A stretch of DNA of 20,881 bases from a virus, in IMG/VR virus record IMGVR_UViG_3300007344_000326, positions 1 to 20,881 of that record. One strand, 5' to 3'. Below the pieces are notes generated by a model, which ran no database searches, was not told where the DNA came from, and saw nothing but the letters and a program-made list of their open reading frames with translations. This document shows, in pieces, positions 14,399 through 20,881 of this stretch. Within the stretch, counting starts at the first letter, position 1. Every line of letters begins with the position of its first letter. The translations under genes and the position numbers were made by a program.

Positions 14399-17300
14399 TT
14401 AACATGTTAGACCATATCCTGCTATCTGTACAGATTCTCCTGGGTTGTATATCGTTAGAGATCTAAAGTATACTGTTGAACCACCACCACATGGTTGAGC
14501 AAAGTAGTAGTAGTATGGATCAACCGTCGTTGTGCTGGTTGTTGTAGATGTAGTTGTTGTAGGAGGTAACGTTGTACTTGTTGTTGTGGTCGAAGTACTT
14601 GTTGTTGTAGTTGTACATGGTCCTGTAAGTGTTACCGTTCCTCCTGTAATAGTTGGTGTAGGACGAGCACACTGTAGACCAACAGCTTCGTAAGGTAAGC
14701 TATATGATTGTGGATTACCATCACAGTCTGTATAACTAACATTACATCCTCCAGGGTTTAAACATTCTAACTCATACTCATAACATCCTGTTGGATCTAT
14801 GGTTGTAGTTGTTGTGGTAGTAGATGTTGTTGTAGGTTCTGGTCCACATCCTGCCCATACAAATACGATATCATAAGATAACGATCCTCCTTGTCTCTCA
14901 ACTGATCCAGAACAAGCACAGAAATCTGGTGTTGTAGTATCTGGTAACACAACGTTATCGTAAGACATACTTCCTGAACAATCCAGATATTGGTAAGTTA
15001 ACGTTTGACCCAGGTCATAGTTTTCGATATAGTACGTGTAACAATCAGCACATGTTGTTGTGGTGGTTGTAGTACTTGTAGATGTAGTTGTTGTAGCACA
15101 AGTTCCTGTCAAGGTAACTACACCTCCTGCTATACTTGGAGTAGGACGAGCACAAATAAGTCCTGCTTGATCGAAAGGAGCTGTAAACTCTTGAGCATCA
15201 CCATTACAATCAGTATATTGTACCAAACATCCACCTGGTGTTAAACACTCTACCTCCCATTCGTAGCATCCTAAAGGATCTAACGTAGTAGTTGTAGATG
15301 TTGTTGTAGTAGTGGTTGGTTCTGGACCACATCCTTCCCAATCTAAGATGATGTCGTAAGCTAAACTTCCACCTTGACGTTGTACTGAACCTGAACAAGC
15401 ACAGAAGCTTGGAGTTGTTGTATCCGGAAGAACAACATTATCTTGGATGATGCTACCTGAACAATCTTGATACTGGAATGTCAACGTTTGACTTAGATCG
15501 TAGTTCTCGATGTAGTAGCTGTAACAGTTACAAGAGAACGTCGTAGTTGTTGTCGTTGTAGAAGTACTGGTTGTCGTTGTGGTTGTAGGAACGGTTGTAG
15601 TACTTGTTGTGGTTGACGTTGATGTGGTAGTCGTAGTTGTGGTTGGTACCGTAGTACTTGTAGTCGTGGTAGACGTAGAAGTAGTTGATGTGGTACTTGT
15701 TGTAGTTGTAGATGTAGTGGTTGTTGTGGTAGGTCCTACAGGTACTTCTGGTGTTGTATAATAAGCAGGATATAAACGGATAAGCTGTACCGTAGCTACA
15801 TCTTTATTAGAAATGTTAAAACCGCTAATCTTATTGATGCGGTATAATTGGTCTTTTATAAAAATTTTATCGTTTAATCTTATATCTTTATACTCCTGTT
15901 GATTAAACTTTATATCTAAAGTAACCTTTTTACTTTCATCCCAGTAAAGGCTATCAATGTATGTTTTCCAATATTGTGTATATACTGTCTTTCCAGATAC
16001 TACGTTTACACCACCGGTAAAAGGTACATAGGTGTTGTTGAAGTGTAAATCCAAGGTACTACCTGTAACAGAAGGTATCTCCGAAACGTTCGATAGTGTA
16101 GCATACTGTCCTGTCACTTCAATATTTTCTACTGGGAGACCTATATAAATGGGAACAGGTAAAGTACTGGTTGCTTTATATCCTATACGTGGTTTAAATT
16201 TATACGCCTTTTGTTCTGCGTTTTCAAACTTATATAGGTGAGGAAATACAAAAGAAGAAGCAAGGTTAAGATTAAATGTTGGATTACCTTGTTCGTCAAC
16301 ACTTCCTGATTGTATCTCTGAACCTAATACAGTGGGAGCAAATAAAGTACCTATATTTTTATCTCCCTGTGATATATTATTTTGTGATAATAGACGTAAG
16401 GTACCGTACTGAAAGTTTGGTGTATCTTCTTGAGCTACTTTAGAAAATCTATCACTGTCTTCTACGTTAGCAAGTTTTATTTCTCTTTGTTGTTCAGATA
16501 CTGTATGTCTTATACCAACTCTTTCAGCTGTTTGAAATTTATCTGTCCAATCTATGAATCTACCTTGTAACATCCATTGATCGAACGTATCTATCGATAT
16601 TTTATTGTTTTCGTTATATACTGGTGTAAGAACAAGATTAAACTGTTCTATGAGACCTTTTAAGATATCTAAACTTTTTGTTTGAGCATCCCATTGGTTG
16701 GCCATATTAACCGTAGTACCTTCGTATGTTGTTGGAGCTGAACTGTTAGGTAAAGACCATGTAGATCTAAAAGGAAAAGATTGTAGTTGGGTACCACTAT
16801 AAAAAGCTGTTAACCTACATGTTATAACATCACCAGCAGTTAAAGCATATGTCTGGGCAGGTAAGGTTTGTGTTATAGGAGCATCAAGATAGTTTAACTG
16901 TTCTACATCATATACTCCTATAGGTGATCCGTTTCTGTAGAACTGTAGTTCAAACTGTACCGGAGTGTTACCTGGTCCAACTGGGTTGGTAATATATGTA
17001 AAAGTAGCTGACATGGTATAGTCACCACTTACCGGAACTGTATATGTGTTTGTACTGTTGTTAAAGTTTCCTCCTGGATCAGAATAAGCTTGAACGTTTA
17101 ACACATAAGTTGTACCTGATGTCATCTGAGGCATAACTGTACCTCCTACACCTTCTAAACCGTTAAACTGAGCATCACCTGCTCCTAAACCTTCTGTTGC
17201 TTTAGGTAATATATATAAGTTTTCCCAAGATGATCCTGTTACAAAAGATCCTGTATATGTAAAACCTACCTGATCAAATAAAACATCTAACGTATCTTTA

Positions 17301-17920
17301 ACTCTTATGGCAGGTAAAAACTGTTTAGCCTGCATCGGTGTAGATCCTGTTGTGATATACCCTGGTGTAGTACCTGTAGCCACTCTTGGTATGTTAGGCC
17401 AATCTGCTTTAGAATCAGATCCAAAGTCACATAAAGGGTAAAATACTGAACCAGATAAAAGGTTACCTGACCAGCTATCTACAATAGATGCTGATGTTAA
17501 TGTATGTGTATAAGCTGACCAATCTCCTTCAGCTATGAGTTTATTAGCTATTGCATCTTTAAACTGTACAACCTGATCTGATATCTGTACTTTATAAGTA
17601 ACATACCCTTCTTGATCGGTTAAAGCTTCTAACAGTAGTAACTGACCTTGTATAAGCGTCTCTCCGTCATAGATAACATAAGCCTGTATGGTATTATAAA
17701 AAGCAGGTATATCTGTTGCTCCTATTTCGTAAGCATGTTTGAAGAACTTGTTGTTCTTTTTGGTACCTGGTAAATCAAATGTTTGAGAACCTACACCAAA
17801 GAAAGAACCTAACCTATCATTTTCGATAGCAGACACATCAAGACGTAATGGTATATCACTTTGGATATCCAGGTCGTATGTCGTTCCTTCAAATACTACT
17901 CTTAGGATGATATTTGCCAT
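14399..17920 (-). CDS. Tail-tip/adhesin protein with Thr-rich linkers and Cys modules
   Basis: The 1173-residue protein has two very different parts. Residues 1 to about 725 are a phage tail protein: DIPLRLDVSAIENDRLGSFF then FDLPGTKKNNKFFKHAYEI recall the N-terminus of large tail-tip proteins in flavobacterial phages. From about residue 727 a Thr/Ser/Pro-rich linker of some 67 residues leads to Cys-containing modules. Two A modules (FSCNCYSYYIENYDL and CADCYTYYIENYDL) and two B modules (GCYEWEVECLTPGGC and GCYEYELECLNPGGC) alternate with further Thr-rich linkers in a 161-residue tandem duplication. The last module begins YYYYFAQPCGGG and ends in LTC just before TAA. Such surface modules probably bind the host. 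It starts immediately after the structural gene at 17921; glycosyltransferases follow. Confidence 0.8.
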   Translation of the reverse strand: MANIILRVVFEGTTYDLDIQSDIPLRLDVSAIENDRLGSFFGVGSQTFDLPGTKKNNKFFKHAYEIGATDIPAFYNTIQAYVIYDGETLIQGQLLLLEALTDQEGYVTYKVQISDQVVQFKDAIANKLIAEGDWSAYTHTLTSASIVDSWSGNLLSGSVFYPLCDFGSDSKADWPNIPRVATGTTPGYITTGSTPMQAKQFLPAIRVKDTLDVLFDQVGFTYTGSFVTGSSWENLYILPKATEGLGAGDAQFNGLEGVGGTVMPQMTSGTTYVLNVQAYSDPGGNFNNSTNTYTVPVSGDYTMSATFTYITNPVGPGNTPVQFELQFYRNGSPIGVYDVEQLNYLDAPITQTLPAQTYALTAGDVITCRLTAFYSGTQLQSFPFRSTWSLPNSSAPTTYEGTTVNMANQWDAQTKSLDILKGLIEQFNLVLTPVYNENNKISIDTFDQWMLQGRFIDWTDKFQTAERVGIRHTVSEQQREIKLANVEDSDRFSKVAQEDTPNFQYGTLRLLSQNNISQGDKNIGTLFAPTVLGSEIQSGSVDEQGNPTFNLNLASSFVFPHLYKFENAEQKAYKFKPRIGYKATSTLPVPIYIGLPVENIEVTGQYATLSNVSEIPSVTGSTLDLHFNNTYVPFTGGVNVVSGKTVYTQYWKTYIDSLYWDESKKVTLDIKFNQQEYKDIRLNDKIFIKDQLYRINKISGFNISNKDVATVQLIRLYPAYYTTPEVPVGPTTTTTTSTTTTSTTSTTSTSTTTTSTTVPTTTTTTTSTSTTTSTTTVPTTTTTTSTSTTTTTTTFSCNCYSYYIENYDLSQTLTFQYQDCSGSIIQDNVVLPDTTTPSFCACSGSVQRQGGSLAYDIILDWEGCGPEPTTTTTTSTTTTLDPLGCYEWEVECLTPGGCLVQYTDCNGDAQEFTAPFDQAGLICARPTPSIAGGVVTLTGTCATTTTSTSTTTTTTTCADCYTYYIENYDLGQTLTYQYLDCSGSMSYDNVVLPDTTTPDFCACSGSVERQGGSLSYDIVFVWAGCGPEPTTTSTTTTTTTIDPTGCYEYELECLNPGGCNVSYTDCDGNPQSYSLPYEAVGLQCARPTPTITGGTVTLTGPCTTTTTSTSTTTTSTTLPPTTTTSTTTSTTTVDPYYYYFAQPCGGGSTVYFRSLTIYNPGESVQIAGYGLTC
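14615..15540 (-). repeat. Tandem duplication of A+B Cys modules, period 483 bp
   Basis: The A modules begin at about 15538 and 15055, and matching bases (for example ACGTTTG at 15484 and 15001) are 483 bases apart, which is 161 codons. Each unit holds A (CY.YYIENYDL, DCSGS, NVVLPDTTTP, FCACSGSV, RQGGSL, GCGPEP), a Thr linker and B (GCYE, ECL.PGGC, YTDC, CARPTP, GG.VTLTG.C). The copies differ at many synonymous positions, so the duplication is not recent. Confidence 0.85.
15541..15740 (-). repeat. Long Thr/Ser-coding low-complexity tract
   Basis: About 67 codons, almost all ACN and AGT/TCN with a few GTT-CCT (Val-Pro) breaks, make the first mucin-like linker. Shorter linkers of the same kind occur near 15330-15280, 15110-15055, 14845-14790 and 14620-14520, and beyond the TAA stop. 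The repeats are short and imperfect, so they are prone to slippage and to misassembly. Confidence 0.85.
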
Positions 17921-18982
17921 CTATCGTGCTTGTCTTGGGTTAGCGTATCTGTATTGTATCTCGTATTGGAAAAGTTTTTGTCCTCTACGGTTAGTATTAT
18001 GTGTGTATGTAGAGTTTGAAATCTCGATAGGTACAAACTGTACACCTTGCTGTATAAACACTTCTGGTGATTCTAAAAGTTGTGTTAACCATTCTGCATG
18101 GTCTTGAGAAATAGGAGGTGTGGTAACTACATAATCATCAGTATACTTTACATTATATGTATCAATACCTCTTCGGTTAACGTTATATGGTGAAAGGTTG
18201 GAACTATAGTTTACAAAAGGTTTTAATATTGTTTGTCTGTTTACAGATGTTTCTTTTCTTATTGGTAGATTAATTCCATAGTAGTCCCAAAACCCGTAGT
18301 TGTTGATAAAAGCAAAGTTTACTCTATCATAGTTACAATCCTCTTCTACAGGTACGGTTATAGATGTACCGTTATATGTTATAGTCTTATCAGAAGATGG
18401 AGTTAATGTAAACTGTTTAAACTCTCCAGCAGGAACACTTCCTCCTTCACCTCCTGTTATAGATAAAGTCTTAGATGTACCTGTTCCGTTATATGCTGTA
18501 ATAGAAAAGATATCTGTAGAAGATACAGGTATGTTAGAAGGTCTGTCAGTAAGTAATACAGCTGAACCACTATCTAACCAGTTATAAGATATACCGTTAT
18601 TAGGGTCAACTATACCTGGAAATACTTCTATGGTATCAGAAGCTAAGTTAGGATAAACGGTAATAGAAGAAGAAGGTGATGTACCATACTCTTCTCCAAA
18701 CTGTATATCAAAAGACTGTACAGATGTTACAGGTGTAAAGTCATCCTGTATCCAAGATAGATCATATTCGAGGTAATCGTTTAAAACTCTTGATGGGTCA
18801 AATACACCAACACCATATGGATTAGGATATTGTTTTATCCTTGTTAAAAGGTCACCTCCTTGTTTTACATCCATCACATATTGAAATTGTGGTGAGGCAA
18901 AAGCAGAAGAAGAAACTACATATACAAGATTTGTATACGTTACGTTTGGTGTGGTTGGCTGTTGGGTTATACTGTAAGCCAT
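17921..18982 (-). CDS. Virion structural protein, tail-associated
   Basis: This 353-residue protein has a beta-rich composition with Ser/Thr/Gly. Near residues 62-82 it has FDPSRVLNDYLEYDLSWIQD and then FDIQFGEEYGTSP, a pattern I recall from unnamed structural proteins of marine Bacteroidota phages. The C-terminal part has RKETSVNRQTILKPF and YEIQYRYANPRQ. No enzymatic motif, signal peptide or membrane segment is seen. It lies between the HK97-gp10-like gene (overlap 1 base) and the adhesin gene (adjacent), which suggests a tail or baseplate role. I cannot name it further. Confidence 0.72.
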   Translation of the reverse strand: MAYSITQQPTTPNVTYTNLVYVVSSSAFASPQFQYVMDVKQGGDLLTRIKQYPNPYGVGVFDPSRVLNDYLEYDLSWIQDDFTPVTSVQSFDIQFGEEYGTSPSSSITVYPNLASDTIEVFPGIVDPNNGISYNWLDSGSAVLLTDRPSNIPVSSTDIFSITAYNGTGTSKTLSITGGEGGSVPAGEFKQFTLTPSSDKTITYNGTSITVPVEEDCNYDRVNFAFINNYGFWDYYGINLPIRKETSVNRQTILKPFVNYSSNLSPYNVNRRGIDTYNVKYTDDYVVTTPPISQDHAEWLTQLLESPEVFIQQGVQFVPIEISNSTYTHNTNRRGQKLFQYEIQYRYANPRQAR

Positions 18983-19449
18983 TACTTAAAGTTTGGGTTA
19001 TTTTTAAATGATTCCTCTATTGTAAATGCTACTTCGTTTTCCATAGCGTCTAATATAATGTCTTCTCCTTCATTAAATGCAGCATCGATAGATCTTTCTA
19101 TGAAAGGAAAAGGTGTAATACCTTTCTCTTTGATCTTTCTACCTATAAGGAATGCTGCACTATCAAGAGATATCTTTTTTAATCTTATTGGTTTATTTTT
19201 TATCCATTTTTTGATAGCCGGTGGTGGAGGAAAAGATCCTCTCTTTCTACCTTCATCTACAAACTGTCCGTAGTATTCCATATTGATGGCTATATCTACT
19301 ACATCACCTGTCTGAGATGTTGTTACATTAATGCTGTTAGATAAATCACCTGTAGAGTCTTTCTTACCTCTTTTTAAGGCAACTCTCATATTTTCGGCAG
19401 CTAATTCTCCGAATCTTTCTAACCCATCAAGTAATTTTTTACCTATCAT
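18982..19449 (-). CDS. HK97-gp10-like tail-completion/neck protein
   Basis: This 155-residue protein has the layout of the HK97-gp10 group: an N-terminal helix (LLDGLERFGELAAENMRVAL), then TGDLSNSINVTT, then MEYYGQFVDEGRKRGSFPPP and a helical C-terminus ending FIERSIDAAF. 'YG.fVd.GR....PP...I..W' is the hallmark part. Family members connect the head to the tail or complete the tail end. It overlaps the upstream gene by four bases and the downstream gene by one, so the connector genes form one coupled unit. Confidence 0.8.
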   Translation of the reverse strand: MIGKKLLDGLERFGELAAENMRVALKRGKKDSTGDLSNSINVTTSQTGDVVDIAINMEYYGQFVDEGRKRGSFPPPPAIKKWIKNKPIRLKKISLDSAAFLIGRKIKEKGITPFPFIERSIDAAFNEGEDIILDAMENEVAFTIEESFKNNPNFK

Positions 19450-19907
19450 ATTGAACCTGTAGGATAGCTACAGTAATCTAATTTAAATGGTGTTGTTACA
19501 TTTATTGTTGCAACCCAACCAAATACTCTATCTTGAAATGCTTCATTGACGGGTAATATGTTCTGAAGAGTAATATCGTATGTTTGTTGTATGTTAGTCT
19601 GACCGAAGTTAAACCAAGCCATCAAGTCATAGATATAAATCTCAGTATTGGATATTACCTCTATATTACTACCATCAGATACTTTAGGTATATCTAAACT
19701 GTATAATTCGAAGTTTAATATTCTTGTCCTATCAGTTAAGTTAGCACCGGTAGGTCTTAGATAGATGTAAGGGTATAATTTATTTACTGCATTAGCATCT
19801 AAATAATCTAAAGTACCACTATCGAATTTGGCTATCTGTAAATGTGCATTACAAGCAGCTTGAAACTCGTTTACTATCTGACGGTATGTAAGGTTATTTG
19901 TAGTCAT
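19446..19907 (-). CDS. Tail-completion/terminator-like protein
   Basis: This 153-residue protein begins with a helix (LTYRQIVNEFQAACNAH) and has LYPYIYLRPTGAN, ILNFELYSLDIPK and SNTEIYIYDLMAWF. It ends in VATINVTTPFKLDYCSYP. The order of helix, 'yPy...p', a strand pair and 'd....l..p...D.C' is one I recall in a small protein placed beside HK97-gp10-like genes in flavobacterial phages, presumed to cap the tail. It overlaps the HTH-like gene by 14 bases and the downstream gene by 4. The function is inferred from position and pattern. Confidence 0.68.
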   Translation of the reverse strand: MTTNNLTYRQIVNEFQAACNAHLQIAKFDSGTLDYLDANAVNKLYPYIYLRPTGANLTDRTRILNFELYSLDIPKVSDGSNIEVISNTEIYIYDLMAWFNFGQTNIQQTYDITLQNILPVNEAFQDRVFGWVATINVTTPFKLDYCSYPTGSI

Positions 19908-20097
19908 TTAACGTACTTACTTGTATCATTAATGTTGCAGCTATTTTATTGTCATCAAACCCTTTATCTCTTAACGCTTTTACTTTATCTGCTAAAGGAT
20001 CTTTTACTACGTTAACTGTTGGTGTTTCGATAGGTTTATCCTCTGTTAGAGAAGGTGTTTGAATTGGTTCGTTTATTTCGATTTTTTTCTTAGCCAT
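19894..20097 (-). CDS. Small HTH-like phage protein
   Basis: This 67-residue protein has a basic N-terminus (MAKKKIEINEP), a Pro/Thr-rich linker and a C-terminal helical part (LADKVKALRDKGFDDNKIAATLMIQVSTLNDYK). That part is helix-turn-helix-like in pattern ('vkaLrdkG..d.kIA..L.is...'). It could bind DNA or act as a small connector; the position inside a structural operon favours a virion or assembly role. It starts two bases after the frame-corrected end of the upstream gene. Confidence 0.55.
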   Translation of the reverse strand: MAKKKIEINEPIQTPSLTEDKPIETPTVNVVKDPLADKVKALRDKGFDDNKIAATLMIQVSTLNDYK

Positions 20098-20099
20098 AA

Positions 20100-20881
20100 T
20101 TATCTATATCTTGCTCTTATTTGTGCCTGTTGGTGGGCCTTTCTTTCGGCTTTCTCAACCTCTCTATTATAATCTTTATCTATCTCCAAATAGTTACACG
20201 CAAATAAGAAGTTTAAGTCTGTGATTGATTTGTCTCCAGTGATTGAAAGTATGTTGGTCTTAGAGAGACTGTAAAGGGTACCAAACCACCCCCAATGCTC
20301 TCCAAAAGACTTAGAATTTGATTCTCGTGTCTCTCCTTCGTCCTCCTCGACATGTTTCCCTCCAAATATTGAATATGATTCAAGTATAGGCTTGCAGTGC
20401 TTAAAAAAAAACTAACACCGCCTAACACTATATCTACTGGAAGGTTTTTAAACTTATCTGCTCTTTTATCGAGTTTATCACTATCGTACTTTTCTATGGT
20501 GTAGTAATCAAATGGGTTCTCTATAGAGTCTCTTAACGATTTAACATGACTCTTAACCGCCCACTTTAAACTACCAAAGCGATGATCTGTTACAGGTCGA
20601 TACAGTATCGCTGCTATCTTATGTAGGTTACCTTCTGGATTCTTAGTAAATGTTTCTAAGTCAATCCATTCACCTACCGATGTTTGTTTAATATTAGCAA
20701 ATCCATACATCTCACCATCATACTCAAATAATGTGTGAAACGTTTCTTTAGGGTCTGCTAATTCAGCAAAATCATTAGCTATCTGTGTTAGTGTTGTAAT
20801 AGGCCAATCTCTTACTTGTGATACTGGTAGACCGGTAATTACACTTACTGATTTTATTAGTTTACCAAAAGGTGAATCTCC
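20100..20881 (-). CDS. Tail-assembly-like protein, 5' partial, frameshift at T9 run
   Basis: The gene enters the window open at its 5' side: the frame before ATG 20710 is open to 20881 and reads GKLIKSVSVITGLPVSQ. It then has YGFANIKQTSVGEWIDL and HKIAAILYRPVTD. At 20403-20411 the minus strand has nine T in a row. In frame 0 translation ends at TAA 20213 after a Ser/Arg-rich tail, but in the -1 frame it reads on for 100 codons (FKHCKPILESYSIF, then FGEHWGWFGTLYSLSK and LNFLFACNYLEIDKDY) to TAA at 20100, two bases before the next gene. The -1 frame has the better protein-like pattern. The N-terminal 'iTGL....v...p...L..i' resembles phage tail-assembly proteins. Identity is moderate; the frame break may be recoding or an error. 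Confidence 0.65.
20403..20411 (-). other. T9 homopolymer at the frame break (slippery-site candidate)
   Basis: On the minus strand the codons are AGT TTT TTT TTA AGC. Slipping back one base gives TTT TTT TTT AAG CAC and opens the long downstream frame. One additional T would do the same in the DNA. It is either a programmed -1 site (as in many tail-assembly genes), transcript slippage, or a homopolymer length error. Confidence 0.6.

Noticed and set aside
13915-15740. CRISPR-like or minisatellite array of GTTGTAGTAG-type repeats
   Set aside because: Repeats are irregular, codon-phased to Thr/Ser on the minus strand, and lack unique spacers of constant length.
15579-15761. Plus-strand Val-rich ORF opposite the Thr linker
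   Set aside because: It is the antisense of ACN/TCN codons (read as GTN), with no start context or neighbour logic. The same holds for 13584-13766 and 14026-14277 on the plus strand.
13451-17920. Diversity-generating retroelement target
   Set aside because: No reverse transcriptase gene, template repeat or second copy of the C-terminal region was seen in this window, so the adhesin cannot be called a DGR target.

Overview
The window is a piece of an AT-rich, tightly packed tailed double-stranded DNA phage genome. The likely host is a member of the Bacteroidota, probably a flavobacterium. This rests on three things: protein families that I recognise from flavobacterial and marine or freshwater metagenomic phages, start codons preceded by A-rich leaders instead of strong Shine-Dalgarno sequences, and promoter-like elements that partly match the Bacteroidota TTG / TAnnTTTG pattern. 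These identifications come from reading motifs; no database was searched.

Almost everything is on the minus strand and so reads from right to left. From 20881 down to 17921 lie connector and tail genes: a 5'-partial tail-assembly-like gene whose frame is broken at a T9 run, a small HTH-like protein, a tail-completion-like protein, an HK97-gp10-like protein and a structural protein. From 17920 to 13451 is a very large tail-tip or adhesin gene. It has a tail-protein N-terminus followed by Cys-containing modules joined by threonine-rich, mucin-like linkers. An in-frame TAA at 14399 splits this frame, but it stays open for 315 more codons with the same architecture. From 13432 to 10726 come two glycosyltransferase-like genes and a radical SAM/SPASM gene. 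From 10678 to 7573 come a tape-measure-like protein, a head-morphogenesis/XkdF-protease-like fusion, a small membrane protein and a small basic protein.

A plus-strand cassette (about 5830-7575) interrupts this. It has a candidate promoter, a 36-residue ORF, an unknown coiled-coil protein, a NadR-like P-loop protein and a GNAT acetyltransferase, and it ends in terminator hairpins. Left of it, again on the minus strand, are accessory genes: an unknown protein, a replication-associated-like protein with iteron-like repeats inside its gene, a small lipoprotein and two adjacent GIY-YIG-type homing-endonuclease-like genes. The last block is the head and tail-tube core: scaffold, major capsid, major-tail-like protein, an unknown virion-type protein, and the N-terminal part of a portal protein cut off by a stop 17 bases from the window edge. 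Intrinsic terminators follow the capsid and tail-tube genes and probably set their expression ratio.

The most interesting part is 10.7-17.9 kb. A Thr/Ser-rich, Cys-modular adhesin lies directly upstream of two glycosyltransferases and a radical SAM enzyme, which suggests (as inference) that the phage decorates its own adhesin. The in-frame stop inside that adhesin and the homopolymer frame break at 20403-20411 are the best candidates for recoding, although mutation or assembly error would explain both.
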